From Lachnospiraceae bacterium (GTDB lineage Bacteria > Bacillota > Clostridia > Lachnospirales > Lachnospiraceae): a DNA stretch of 64,000 bases. Positions 18,185 through 27,092 of the stretch are shown piece after piece; the stretch's first letter is position 1, and each line of letters begins with the position of its first letter. The notes beneath the pieces are model-generated. The model saw only the letters and a program-made list of their open reading frames with translations. It did no database searches and had not been told where the DNA came from. The position numbers and the translations under genes are program-made. The stretch is taken from positions 99,703 to 163,702 of the forward strand of contig JAGAQJ010000031.1 in the NCBI GenBank assembly GCA_017622845.1, written 5' to 3'.

Positions 18185-18787
18185 TTAAATTAAATCAATA
18201 TTATCTGTATCGGAATTGTCAGCAGATTGTATTTGCTCTGCTGCTTCTTCCGGCGGCATAAGTTCTGCCCTGTTTGCCGTGACAACATTATCAATTTCCC
18301 TGAGATTTCCTACCAGCGCATTATAGTCACGTGTTGAAATTTCTATTGACTGCTTTAGAATATTCTCCAGATTTGCAAGAATACTGTCTGTATACTGCAT
18401 TGCGGCAGATTTTACATTGTTTGCCTCAATCGTTGCATTATCCAGAATATCCTGTGCCTGTTTGGTTGCCATTTCTACAATCTCATTCGCCTGAGCATAT
18501 GCCTGCTGCATAATCTGATGCTCGCTAATCAGCTCATTCGTCTGAACAGCCGCATCATTTAACAGCTCTTGTGCTTTTTGCCTGGCATCGTTTAAGATTG
18601 CCTCTTTATTGGAAATAATTTTCTGATAGCGCTTTATCTCCTCCGGGGTTTTCATGCGCAATTCGCGTAGCAAATCATCGATTTCCGCTTTATTTACCAT
18701 GATAATATCTGTCGAAAACGCTTTATATTTGCAGTTATCTATGTACTCCTCAATTTCATCTATTAACTGCTCTATTCTGCTGCTCAT
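18185..18787 (-). CDS. Coiled-coil protein (DivIVA/ATPase-like) of the coaD cluster
   Basis: A 200-residue, mostly helical protein. The N-terminal 40 residues (MSSRIEQLIDEIEEYIDNCK) contain hydrophobic heptads; residues about 50-160 are rich in Ala, Gln, Glu and Asn (RQKAQELLNDAAVQTNELIS) and predict a long coiled coil of the type often labelled ATPase in Clostridia; the C-terminus is acidic (ADNSDTDNIDLI). Relatives occur beside coaD in many Clostridia. A DivIVA-like scaffold role is possible, but nothing shows it directly. It follows coaD on the same strand by 41 bases. Confidence 0.8.
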   Translation of the reverse strand: MSSRIEQLIDEIEEYIDNCKYKAFSTDIIMVNKAEIDDLLRELRMKTPEEIKRYQKIISNKEAILNDARQKAQELLNDAAVQTNELISEHQIMQQAYAQANEIVEMATKQAQDILDNATIEANNVKSAAMQYTDSILANLENILKQSIEISTRDYNALVGNLREIDNVVTANRAELMPPEEAAEQIQSADNSDTDNIDLI

Positions 18788-18828
18788 ATTACTCCTCCAT
18801 ACTTTACGCGTTCCTATCCGGAATGCAT

Positions 18829-19314
18829 TTACTTATTTTTAAATTTATCATATACAAGCTCAGCTACAAAGTCAGGCACACACTGCGAAATATCTCCATG
18901 AAAGGAAGCGATTTCCTTTACACTGGAGGAACTAAGGTATGCATATTCAAGACTTGTAGTCAGAAATACCGTATCAAGATTTCCATTAGACAGCTTCCTG
19001 TTCGTCTGAGCAATCTGTAATTCATACTCAAAATCTGTAATAGCCCGTAAGCCGCGGACCGAAATATGAATATCCTTCTGTCTTGCATAATCAATCAAAA
19101 GACCGTTAAAGGAATCTACTTCCACATTCGGCAAATCCTTTGTAGCCTCCTTTAATATACTAACACGTTCCTCAACAGAAAACAACGCATTCTTCGCCTT
19201 ATTATCCAAAACGCTTACGATTAAGGTATCAAACATTTTAGATGCCCGTTGAATCACATCAAGGTGACCAAGAGTCATAGGGTCAAAACTCCCCGGATAA
19301 ATTGCAGCATTCAT
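18829..19314 (-). CDS. coaD: Phosphopantetheine adenylyltransferase
   Basis: Penultimate step of coenzyme A synthesis: transfers AMP from ATP to 4'-phosphopantetheine. The 161-residue product has [19 protein letters not shown] with the TxGH nucleotide motif, [18 protein letters not shown], and the [10 protein letters not shown]-type motif (here [16 protein letters not shown]). It follows rsmD by 23 bases, as in the widespread rsmD-coaD pair. Confidence 0.98.
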   Translation of the reverse strand: MNAAIYPGSFDPMTLGHLDVIQRASKMFDTLIVSVLDNKAKNALFSVEERVSILKEATKDLPNVEVDSFNGLLIDYARQKDIHISVRGLRAITDFEYELQIAQTNRKLSNGNLDTVFLTTSLEYAYLSSSSVKEIASFHGDISQCVPDFVAELVYDKFKNK

Positions 19315-19337
19315 GGTATTAATCCTCCATAGGTATT

Positions 19338-19886
19338 TTATATTTTTCTTATGAATACGTGCTTGTTTGTTTTATACTGCTTTTCTTTCTCTACAAAAAA
19401 GCCAATATCCTCTACATAATTAAAGGAGGTTTCACGTGCAGCTTCCACAACAATTAAAGTGTCCTCATTCACATATGCGGCGTCACGAAGAATCTCCAGA
19501 ACTCCTTTTTCGTAATTCTGTTGATATGGCGGATCAAGAAATATCACGTCAGCCGTCTCCTTAATGCTGCCCCTGAGCGCGGAAAAAACATCTTGCTTTA
19601 ACACAACAGCCTTGTCCGTCAGATGTGTGTGTTCTAAATTATCCGTAATACATGCAATAGCCTTTTGATTGTTTTCTATAAAATAAGCTTTTCTGGCGCC
19701 GCGGCTCAATGCCTCGATACCAATGCCGCCGCTTCCTGAAAAAAGGTCGACAAAGACAGCCCCTGACAAATATGGCATCAGCATATTGAAAAGTGTTTCC
19801 TTTATTCTGTCAGTTGTCGGGCGTGTATCCAATCCTTCAGGCGTCTTTAGCAAAAGACGTCTGGCAGTTCCAGCAATTACTCTCAT
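19338..19886 (-). CDS. rsmD: 16S rRNA (guanine(966)-N(2))-methyltransferase
   Basis: SAM-dependent methyltransferase for G966 of 16S rRNA, 182 residues. The SAM pocket is [19 protein letters not shown] and the catalytic motif DPPYQQ follows ADVIFL. The N-terminus [30 protein letters not shown] (given here in outline) is the family hallmark. It is upstream of coaD and 34 bases after parC on the same strand. Confidence 0.97.
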   Translation of the reverse strand: MRVIAGTARRLLLKTPEGLDTRPTTDRIKETLFNMLMPYLSGAVFVDLFSGSGGIGIEALSRGARKAYFIENNQKAIACITDNLEHTHLTDKAVVLKQDVFSALRGSIKETADVIFLDPPYQQNYEKGVLEILRDAAYVNEDTLIVVEAARETSFNYVEDIGFFVEKEKQYKTNKHVFIRKI

Positions 19887-19920
19887 AATAAAAATCTCCT
19901 ATCAATATATTTATCTACGA

Positions 19921-22158
19921 TTATACTCTAAGTTTGGTACCTTTTGTATCTCTTTTACCAATTTTTATTTTATTCATTTCAATTTTTTTATTTTTATATT
20001 CGATAGAAAATTCAGCTCCAGGCTGACAGTAGTAGACATTTTCAATGTAATCACCGCTTCCAAGCTTCATACCTCTGACTCCTACCGCTGTTTTTTTCAG
20101 TTCTGAAATCTCGTCCACGTCAAATCTGAGAAAATATCCGTCTTTGCTCTGCAGAATAATATGCTGATGCTCTGTTACCACTTCAATGCTGGCCAGTTCA
20201 TCTTCTTCGTTGAGTTTTGTTGCCGCCACTGTTCGTTTGGTTACATCAAACTCACCGCCGCTTACAATCTTGCACATTCCCTGTTTCGTAACAAATAATA
20301 ATCTGTACAGATTTAATTCGGACTGGCTTGCAATCGCGACGATATCCTCATTACCTGAGCTGTAATTGCTGACGTTGTCGACCGGAATCCCTTTATCCCG
20401 AAAACGTCCAAAAGGAATATCTGCTACTTTAATTGTATGAAGCTGCCCTAAGTTTGTAAACAGGCAGATTCTTCCTGTATTGCGGCATTTTACGACATAC
20501 TTAAATTCCGCATGCGCAGCTTCCTTATTTCTCTCATAGGCTGCCATATCGATTGTCTTACAATATCCAAACTTATCCATAAGGAACATGACATCCATAT
20601 CTTCAAGCTTTTTCTCCTCATAGACAGCTTCCCCGGCGTTTTCAATATGTGTTCTGCGTTTTCTCGAATACTCTTTCTTAATGATATCCAGTTCCTGCAT
20701 AATAACCTGTGCCATGGAATCACGGCGGTCAAGGATGTCCTCATATTTGTAAATGTTCGCGTTTGTCTCCTCATTCTCCTTCATGAGCGCTTCAATTTCC
20801 AAGCCAATCAGCTTGTACAGACGCATATCAAGAATCGCGTTTGCTTGCCGTTCGGTAAAATTTAACTGCTGAGCCATGATTGCAGATTCCTTTGAACGGA
20901 ATTTGATACCGTCTGTAATACCATCCGTCAGACAGTTTTTAACCATGCTTCGGTCCTTCGAACCGCGAAGAATTTCGATAATAAGGTCTATGATATTACA
21001 TGCCCGTATCAGCCCTTCCTGTATCTCGCGTTTTTCAAGCTCTTTGTTTAACAGTGTTGTATATTTGCGTGTTGCTATTTCATATTGGAACGCTACATTT
21101 CTTGCAATAATGCTCTTTAGCCCTAAGGTTTCCGGTCTGCCGTCTGCTATGGCAATCATATTGACACCAAAGGTATCTTCGAGACGTGTCTTTTTATACA
21201 GCAGATTCTTAAAGTTTTCCACGTCTGTGTCCTTTTTTAATTCGATTACGATACGAATCCCCTCTTTTGAGGACTGGTTTGAGATATCAAGAATTTCCGG
21301 AGCCTTCTTTTGCTCATACAAAGCAGCAATATCTTGCAAAAATTTACCGATATTGGCACCAATCATCGTATATGGAATTTCTGTTATGACGAGATTCAGC
21401 TTTCCTCCCTTGGCTTTCTCTACTTCAACCTTGCCGCGAAGCTTTATCTTGCCGACTCCGGTTTCATAGATGGAAAGGAGGTCATCTTTATTGCAGACAA
21501 TTCCTCCTGTAGGAAAATCCGGTCCCTTCACATACTTCATCAGTTCGCGTGTCGTTATGTTCTCATTCGTCATATATGCTTTGGTAGCATCAATCACTTC
21601 GCCCAGATTATGCGGAGGAATACTTGTAGCCATTCCTACGGCGATTCCCTCAGAACCGTTTACCAGTAAATTAGGGAACTTGCAGGGAAGGACGCTTGGC
21701 TCCTTCTCTGTTTCATCAAAATTAGGGACAAAATCAACCACATCTTTATCAAGGTCTGCCAATATCGCCTCCTGCGAAATTTTCTGCAGCCTTGCCTCGG
21801 TATATCGCATGGCAGCAGCTCCGTCGCCTTCGATATTGCCAAAATTGCCGTGTCCGTCAATCAGCGGAATTCCCTTTTTAAAATCCTGTGTAAGCACAAC
21901 CAGCGCGTCATATATGGAGCTGTCGCCGTGAGGGTGATACTTACCCATGGTATCTCCTACAATACGCGCGCTTTTTCGGTACGGACGGTCATATCTGATG
22001 CCAAGCTCATGCATATCATATAAGGTACGTCTCTGAACGGGCTTTAAACCGTCGCGAACATCAGGCAAAGCTCTTGCAATGATGACACTCATGGCATAAT
22101 CAATAAAAGACCTTTGCATGGTCTCTGAATATTCGGTTTTAATAATTCTTTCTTCCAT
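19921..22158 (-). CDS. parC: DNA topoisomerase IV subunit A
   Basis: Type IIA topoisomerase breakage-reunion subunit, 745 residues. The DNA gate region has LKPVQRRTLYDMHELG, GDTMGKYHPHGDSSIYDALV and the active tyrosine in AAMRYTEARL. The C-terminal beta-pinwheel (about 500-720) lacks the GyrA box QRRGGRG, so ParC is favoured over GyrA; a second gyrase pair would be expected elsewhere in the genome. It follows parE in the transcription direction, with about 295 bases of palindromic elements between the two. Confidence 0.92.
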   Translation of the reverse strand: MEERIIKTEYSETMQRSFIDYAMSVIIARALPDVRDGLKPVQRRTLYDMHELGIRYDRPYRKSARIVGDTMGKYHPHGDSSIYDALVVLTQDFKKGIPLIDGHGNFGNIEGDGAAAMRYTEARLQKISQEAILADLDKDVVDFVPNFDETEKEPSVLPCKFPNLLVNGSEGIAVGMATSIPPHNLGEVIDATKAYMTNENITTRELMKYVKGPDFPTGGIVCNKDDLLSIYETGVGKIKLRGKVEVEKAKGGKLNLVITEIPYTMIGANIGKFLQDIAALYEQKKAPEILDISNQSSKEGIRIVIELKKDTDVENFKNLLYKKTRLEDTFGVNMIAIADGRPETLGLKSIIARNVAFQYEIATRKYTTLLNKELEKREIQEGLIRACNIIDLIIEILRGSKDRSMVKNCLTDGITDGIKFRSKESAIMAQQLNFTERQANAILDMRLYKLIGLEIEALMKENEETNANIYKYEDILDRRDSMAQVIMQELDIIKKEYSRKRRTHIENAGEAVYEEKKLEDMDVMFLMDKFGYCKTIDMAAYERNKEAAHAEFKYVVKCRNTGRICLFTNLGQLHTIKVADIPFGRFRDKGIPVDNVSNYSSGNEDIVAIASQSELNLYRLLFVTKQGMCKIVSGGEFDVTKRTVAATKLNEEDELASIEVVTEHQHIILQSKDGYFLRFDVDEISELKKTAVGVRGMKLGSGDYIENVYYCQPGAEFSIEYKNKKIEMNKIKIGKRDTKGTKLRV

Positions 22159-22186
22159 CTGCCAATATGCTCCTTATTTATGTATC

Positions 22187-22279
22187 CTAGTGCCTTGTCT
22201 TATTGATAATTAGCCAAACCTACTTGCCTATCCGTCCATCTGCGTAGTTTTGCCAAATATCAACGAGACAAGACACTAG
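22187..22279. repeat. Long imperfect hairpin, 93 bp, between parE and parC
   Basis: CTAGTGCCTTGTCT (22187-22200) pairs with AGACAAGACACTAG (22266-22279) with one wobble, and inside it 22203-22223 pairs imperfectly with 22244-22263. Its right arm overlaps the left end of the next element. It is probably a miniature mobile element or a structured RNA. Confidence 0.6.
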
Positions 22280-22444
22280 TACAACTTTTCGTAAATAACC
22301 AGACCAATAACGCAGAATATTTTTTCGAGTGTGCATGACAAAAAATGTAGGCGTAGCGGGCTACGTCGAGGCTTTTTGCCATGTGCAATCGGGAAAATAG
22401 GCAAGTTATTTGATTGAGTTATTTAAAAATCGTTGTACTAGTGT
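22273..22444. mobile_element. MITE-like element, 172 bp, with 13-bp terminal inverted repeats
   Basis: The ends ACACTAGTACAAC (22273-22285) and GTTGTACTAGTGT (22432-22444) are perfect inverted repeats. The centre CGTAGC-GG-GCTACG is a perfect hairpin, and flanking arms pair further (GCATGACAAAAAA-like with TTTTTGCCATGTGC-like). A second copy begins at 63861 with the same end and the same internal spacing. It has no coding capacity and no obvious target duplication. Confidence 0.65.
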
Positions 22445-22452
22445 ACTATCTA

Positions 22453-24381
22453 TTAAATATCAAGCTCTGCCTCGGTAGCATGCTCATATATAAATGTCTT
22501 TCTGGGAAGGACATCTGTTCCCATCAATAACTCTGTTATTTCAGATGCCATACGCGCATCTTCAATTTCAATCTGTTTCAACATTCTGGTTTCCGGATTT
22601 AATGTAGTTTCCCACAACTGCTCAGCGTCCATCTCACCAAGACCCTTGTACCGCTGCAGCGTGAATGTGCCCTTATGCGTCCTGCGGTATTTTTCAAGCG
22701 CCTTGTCGTCATAGAGATACTCTTCTTTGCCTTTTGCCGGCATTGCCTTATAAAGAGGCGGCATCGCAATATAAATATGCCCTTCATAGATTAATTCCGG
22801 CATAAAGCGATAAAAAAGCGTCAGAAGCAGATTGCTGATATGCGCTCCATCCACATCGGCATCTGCCATAATAACAATTTTGTTATAGCGAAGCTTGGAA
22901 ATATCAAAGTCGTTGCCATACCCTTCAGAAAATCCACAGCCGAATGCATTAATCATCGTTTTGATTTCTGCATTTGCAAGCACCTTGTCAATGCTTGCCT
23001 TTTCCACATTAAGGATTTTACCTCTGATGGGGAGAATCGCCTGATAATTTCTGTCACGGGCAGTCTTTGCGCTTCCGCCTGCCGAATCACCTTCTACAAT
23101 AAATATCTCGCACTTGCTGTAATCTTTTGACTCACAGTTTGCCAGTTTGCCGTTGGAGTCAAAGGAAAATTTCTGCTTTGTAAGCATATTCGTCTTTGCT
23201 TTTTCTTCTGTTTTGCGAATTTTTGCTGCTTTTTCAGCGCAGGAGATAACGCTTTTGAGCACTTCGACATTTCTGTCAAAATAACGGGTCACTTCATCTC
23301 CTGTCACCTTGCTGACCGCCTTTGACGCGTCTTGATTGTCAAGCTTTGTCTTGGTCTGTCCCTCGAATCTGGGGGCCGGATGTTTGATTGATACGACAGC
23401 CGTCATGCCGTTTCTCACATCTGCTCCGGTAAAGTTTACATCCTTTTCCTTCAATATATTCAGCTCGCGAGCATAATTATTGATGACTGTTGTAAACATT
23501 GTCTTAAATCCGGTTAAGTGTGTACCGCCCTCCGCATTATAGATATTGTTGCAGAAGCCAAGCACACTCTCATGAAATTCATTGACATACTGAAAGGCGC
23601 ACTCAACGGTGATATCCTCGCTGACTCCGGTAAAGTATATGATATCATGCAAGGTTTCTTTATTTTTATTGAGGTCCTTTACATATCCTACAATTCCCTC
23701 CGGCTCGGAGTATGTCACGGTTTCGTCATGTTCTCCGCGCTTATCCGTAAAAATGATCGTCAGCTTCGGATTCAGGTAAGCGGTTTCATGAAGCCTGCTC
23801 TTTACATCGTCGGCTTTAAACCATGTTTTATCAAAAATTGACGGGTCAGGCGTAAAATTAATTGTCGTTCCGGTTTCTCTGGTTTTGCCGATTACAGGAA
23901 GCAGTCCGTCAATCAGCTCAACCACCGGATTCCCGTACTCGTACTTGTCCTGATGAATCAAACCGCCGCTTTTTACGGTAACCGTAAGCTGCGTGGAAAG
24001 TGCATTGACAACGGACGAGCCTACACCGTGGAGACCGCCGCTTGTTTTATAAACACTGTTATCAAATTTGCCGCCTGCATGAAGCGTCGTAAAGACGACT
24101 CTCTCGGCGCTGACACCTTTCTGATGCATGCCGACAGGGATACCGCGTCCGTTATCAGATATGGTTGCGGAGCCGTCCTTCTCAAGCGTCACACGGATTT
24201 CACTGCACGCGCCTGCAAGATGTTCATCGACAGAATTATCGACAATCTCATAGATTAAATGATTCAAACCTTTTGTTGAAACACTTCCTATGTACATGCC
24301 CGGTCTTTTCCTGACAGCCTCAAGTCCCTCCAGCACAGTAATGCTGGAGGCATCATATATATTATTATCTGTTTTTGCCAT
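22453..24381 (-). CDS. parE: DNA topoisomerase IV subunit B
   Basis: ATPase subunit of a type IIA topoisomerase, 642 residues. The GHKL ATP site has YEIVDNSVDEHLAG, ISDNGRGIPVG and TSGGLHGVGSSVVNALS; the toprim part has EGDSAGGSAK and MADADVDGAHISNLLLTLF; the C-terminus has LQRYKGLGEMDAEQLWETTLNPETR in segments. Length and pairing with parC rather than a GyrA gene support ParE. It has its own promoter upstream. Confidence 0.92.
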   Translation of the reverse strand: MAKTDNNIYDASSITVLEGLEAVRKRPGMYIGSVSTKGLNHLIYEIVDNSVDEHLAGACSEIRVTLEKDGSATISDNGRGIPVGMHQKGVSAERVVFTTLHAGGKFDNSVYKTSGGLHGVGSSVVNALSTQLTVTVKSGGLIHQDKYEYGNPVVELIDGLLPVIGKTRETGTTINFTPDPSIFDKTWFKADDVKSRLHETAYLNPKLTIIFTDKRGEHDETVTYSEPEGIVGYVKDLNKNKETLHDIIYFTGVSEDITVECAFQYVNEFHESVLGFCNNIYNAEGGTHLTGFKTMFTTVINNYARELNILKEKDVNFTGADVRNGMTAVVSIKHPAPRFEGQTKTKLDNQDASKAVSKVTGDEVTRYFDRNVEVLKSVISCAEKAAKIRKTEEKAKTNMLTKQKFSFDSNGKLANCESKDYSKCEIFIVEGDSAGGSAKTARDRNYQAILPIRGKILNVEKASIDKVLANAEIKTMINAFGCGFSEGYGNDFDISKLRYNKIVIMADADVDGAHISNLLLTLFYRFMPELIYEGHIYIAMPPLYKAMPAKGKEEYLYDDKALEKYRRTHKGTFTLQRYKGLGEMDAEQLWETTLNPETRMLKQIEIEDARMASEITELLMGTDVLPRKTFIYEHATEAELDI

Positions 24382-24410
24382 TGAGCAACCAGCCTTTCTA
24401 AAACATTATA

Positions 24411-24495
24411 TAACAATCCAGTACCTTCATAATTATGAGCAGAAGACCATGCAAAATTTCTGTCGGAAATGGTCTTCTGCCGTAATAGTTCAGCC
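24411..24495 (+). repeat. Palindromic element, copy at 24.4 kb
   Basis: Homologous to 60113-60240: both read CAGTACC-TCATA-TTA-GAGCA, then a hairpin, TGCAAAA in the loop region, and the hairpin's return arm. Here the stem is GCAGAAGACCAT (24439-24450) with ATGGTCTTCTGC (24469-24480), perfect over 12 bp, while the other copy has a different sequence that also pairs. It ends in GTAATAGTTCAGCC (24482-24495), the box seen at 25977 and 47916. Confidence 0.65.
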
Positions 24496-24558
24496 CAGAG
24501 GTTCAAATTATCGCCACTGATGTTTCCATATATTAGGATAGGCACGATGACGAACAAT

Positions 24559-24586
24559 ATTATAACATAACTTTTTGACCTTGCAA
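24559..24586 (-). promoter_or_regulatory. Predicted promoter of parE
   Basis: TTGCAA (24581-24586) and TATAAT (24559-24564) on the minus strand, 16 bases apart, about 180 bases upstream of the parE start. The palindromic element at 24411-24495 would lie in the mRNA leader. Confidence 0.6.
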
Positions 24587-24611
24587 AGGTTTTTGAGTCC
24601 TGTTCACTCAA

Positions 24612-24680
24612 TTCGTAACAGTTCGAACGAAAACGTAAAATCGAACAATTGTCAGTACACAGAAGGCGGCCAGTCCTATC
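24612..24680 (+). repeat. Partial copy of the GTAACAGTTC / AGTCCTAT element
   Basis: Contains CGTAACAGTTC near the left end and GAAGGCGGCCAGTCCTAT (about 24661-24678) to the right, closely matching GAAGGGCGGCAGTCCTAT at 47953-47970, where the left box is also present. The hairpin arm that follows at 47.97 kb is absent here. Confidence 0.45.
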
Positions 24681-24774
24681 TGAACAGCAACGTTTTTGAA
24701 CAAATTTTCGAACATACATTTTTGTAATATTTTAATAAAAAACAGATTTCTCTGCATTTATTTTAATACAACCA

Positions 24775-24802
24775 TTGCAAATGAAAAAAATTTGTATACA
24801 AT
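24775..24802 (+). promoter_or_regulatory. Predicted promoter of pta
   Basis: TTGCAA (24775-24780) and TACAAT (24797-24802) with 16 bases between, about 120 bases before the pta start codon. Confidence 0.55.
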
Positions 24803-24922
24803 AGTAATTAGAAATGCAAGTAAGACCGCTAAACATCACGGTGTAAACGCTTTCACACATAACCTGTGCACACTGGTGCATGTAGCAAAAAACTATCAAA
24901 AGAAAAGGAAGGATTTTTAATT

Positions 24923-25906
24923 ATGTATGGATTTGGTACAATGATTGAACAACTGAAAAAGAACCCTAAGACAATCGTCTTTACTGAGGGTACTGACCCA
25001 CGTATTCTTGAGGCTGCTTCTCGTCTTTTGGCAAGTAGTTTCCTTCACCCTATTCTTGTTGGTAATGAAGAAGATGTCCTTAAGGCTGCTGAGGAGGCAG
25101 GTTATAATATCCGTGGTGCACAGATTATAGACAGCAACCACTATGATCGCTTTGACGAGATGGTAGAGCGATTCTGTGAGATTCGGAAAAATAAGGGAAT
25201 GACTCCTGAGGAGGCAAGAAAAGTCCTTGCACAGCCAAATTATTTTGGAACAATGCTCGTAGAGATGGGTGTTGCAGACTCCCTTCTTGGCGGCGCTACA
25301 TACTCTACTGCCGATACTGTTCGTCCTGCTTTACAGATTATCAAGACAAAGCCCGGCCACAGCATCGTTTCTTCCTGCTTTATCCTTGTTCGTCCCGGTG
25401 CTACAGGTGAAAATGAGGTTCTTGCAATGGGTGACTGCGCAATCAATATTAATCCCACAGAAGACGAGCTTGTTGAAATTGCCGGCGAGACTGCTGAGTG
25501 TGCAAAAATTTTCGGCGTCGACCCGAAGATTGCATTTTTAAGTTACTCTACTCTCGGCTCCGGAAAGGGTCCAGATGTTGAAAAAATGAGAAATGCAGCA
25601 AACAAGGCAAAGGCTAAATATCCAAGTCTTCCTATCGAAGGTGAGCTTCAGTTTGATGCTGCCGTATCTCCCCGTGTTGCACGTACAAAGTGCCCGGGCT
25701 CTACAGTTGCAGGACATGCCAATACATTTATTTTCCCTGACATCAACTCCGGAAACCTTGGTTACAAGATAGCACAGAGAATGGGTAATTTTGAGGCATA
25801 TGGTCCGATTCTCCTTGGATTGAATGCGCCAATCAATGACCTTTCCCGCGGCTGCAATGCAATTGAAGTATATTCCATGGCAATCATCACAGCAGCTTTA
25901 GTATAA
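24923..25906 (+). CDS. pta: Phosphate acetyltransferase
   Basis: Converts acetyl-CoA and phosphate to acetyl phosphate, the first half of the acetate/ATP pathway. The 327-residue short form starts at 24923 (AAGGAAGGA upstream); an in-frame ATG at 24866 would add 19 residues unlike any family member. Motifs include TEGTDPRILEAASRL, the VRPGATGENEVLAMGDC region, FLSYSTLGSGKGP and GELQFDAAVSPRVA. It has its own promoter and a strong terminator, and ackA does not follow, unlike in many Firmicutes. Codons look like those of a highly expressed gene. Confidence 0.97.
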   Translation: MYGFGTMIEQLKKNPKTIVFTEGTDPRILEAASRLLASSFLHPILVGNEEDVLKAAEEAGYNIRGAQIIDSNHYDRFDEMVERFCEIRKNKGMTPEEARKVLAQPNYFGTMLVEMGVADSLLGGATYSTADTVRPALQIIKTKPGHSIVSSCFILVRPGATGENEVLAMGDCAININPTEDELVEIAGETAECAKIFGVDPKIAFLSYSTLGSGKGPDVEKMRNAANKAKAKYPSLPIEGELQFDAAVSPRVARTKCPGSTVAGHANTFIFPDINSGNLGYKIAQRMGNFEAYGPILLGLNAPINDLSRGCNAIEVYSMAIITAALV

Positions 25907-25928
25907 ACGATAATTAATATACGACAAA

Positions 25929-25962
25929 AACGGCACATATTTTACAGTATGTGCCGTTTCTT
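25929..25962 (+). terminator. Rho-independent terminator of pta
   Basis: AACGGCACATA (25929-25939) pairs perfectly with TATGTGCCGTT (25948-25958), followed by TCTTTTA. It lies 23 bases after the pta stop. Confidence 0.9.
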
Positions 25963-25976
25963 TTACATTATTTTGT

Positions 25977-26088
25977 GTAATAGTTCAGCCTTGCCCATTC
26001 ATAGGTTGCCAAATGGTACAATATACTCTTAGACTGCAAGCAGTCACGTCTATATTGCACACCCATTTCTGCATGGCTGAACTGTTGC
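25977..26088. repeat. Palindromic element with GTAAYAGTTCAGCC ends
   Basis: GTAATAGTTCAGCC (25977-25990) is mirrored by GGCTGAACTGTTGC (26075-26088). Between them further arms pair (AAATGG/CCCATTT, CAATATA/TATATTG, and a central GACTGC-AA-GCAGTC), so the whole 112 bp folds into one long imperfect hairpin. It separates the converging pta and degV genes and is non-coding. Confidence 0.6.
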
Positions 26089-26092
26089 TGTT

Positions 26093-26962
26093 TTATCTTA
26101 ACTTTTTACAGCATGTGATAGCCAGCGAACCGGGTCCGATATGGCAGGAAACGCTGAGTGACAATGGGTCTACCGCAAAGATTGGATAATCAGGAAACTG
26201 CTCCTGAACCTCCTGTTTAAATGCATATGCCGCTTCCTCATTCTGGGTATGTGCGATTGCCAGATAAATCTGATTATCCGGCGAGATACCGCCAAAACGT
26301 TTCTCAATATCACTTTTTATCGCATTGATCATAATGGATTTTGCCTGGTTCACCGTTCTGGCTTTCGCAAAGGCATCAAGCTTCTCACCCTGTATCTGCA
26401 GTACCGGCTTAATCCTTAGCAGCGTACCAAGCGCTGCCGCTGCCGGAGTAACCCTGCCGCCCTTTTTCAGATAATAAAGTGTATCAATCATGATATAAAT
26501 GCTGGAATTAAATTTATCCTTCTCTAGAATTTCTTTGATTTCACTGCCGCTTTTTCCTTCTTTGATAAGCTCCAGCGCGTCAAATGCAGCACGCTTCTGT
26601 GTGACAGAAATTCTTTGATTGTTTACGACATGCACCCTTCCTTCATAATCTTGGGCCAGCATGGCGGCTGTCTGGCAGGAGCCGCTAAGTCCGCTTGACA
26701 TCGGAATATGGACAATCTCATCATACTCCTTTAAAAGCTCGTCCCAAAGCGCCATGATAGAATCCGGCGAAGGCTGTGAGGTAGAAATATCCGCCTTCTG
26801 TGCAAGTTTTTGATAAAATTCATCCTGACTGAGCGTAATTTCTTCAAAATAAGTATCCCCATCAATCATAAAAGGCATTGGCAGAACCCTGATGCCCAAT
26901 TCCTTTGCCTGTGCCTGTGTAATACCACTGTTACTGTCTGTAACTACGACTACTTTTGACAT
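26093..26962 (-). CDS. DegV family fatty-acid-binding protein (FakB-like)
   Basis: DegV/FakB proteins bind a fatty acid and present it to the kinase FakA for phosphorylation. The 289-residue product has VVTDSNSGITQAQAKELGI near the N-terminus, the TSQPSPDSIMALWDELL loop, IPMSSGLSGSCQTAAMLA and YYLKKGGRVTPAAAALGTLL. A FakA-like gene lies 2.2 kb upstream on the same strand, which supports a shared pathway. The fatty acid preference is unknown. Confidence 0.93.
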   Translation of the reverse strand: MSKVVVVTDSNSGITQAQAKELGIRVLPMPFMIDGDTYFEEITLSQDEFYQKLAQKADISTSQPSPDSIMALWDELLKEYDEIVHIPMSSGLSGSCQTAAMLAQDYEGRVHVVNNQRISVTQKRAAFDALELIKEGKSGSEIKEILEKDKFNSSIYIMIDTLYYLKKGGRVTPAAAALGTLLRIKPVLQIQGEKLDAFAKARTVNQAKSIMINAIKSDIEKRFGGISPDNQIYLAIAHTQNEEAAYAFKQEVQEQFPDYPIFAVDPLSLSVSCHIGPGSLAITCCKKLR

Positions 26963-27092
26963 ATAATCTATCTCCCTGTTCGTTTAATAAATTAGAAAAC
27001 ATACCTCATGTGATAACCTGCTGTACTGCCCGTCCGCATAGTCATCAGCCTCTATGCTGAAAATGTTCCAAATCTTTATAATCATTTTACCG

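Noticed and set aside
22159-22452. Complete insertion sequence with transposase between parE and parC
   Set aside because: The gap is under 300 bases, has no open frame of transposase type, and is made of palindromic non-coding elements.
19921-24381. DNA gyrase gyrA/gyrB rather than topoisomerase IV
   Set aside because: The A subunit lacks the GyrA box (QRRGGRG) and the pair lies beside rsmD; ParC/ParE fits better, though biochemical certainty is not possible from sequence.
24611-24640. LexA-type SOS box near GTTCGAAC
   Set aside because: Spacing does not match GAAC-N4-GTTC; the sequence is better explained as part of the repeat element.
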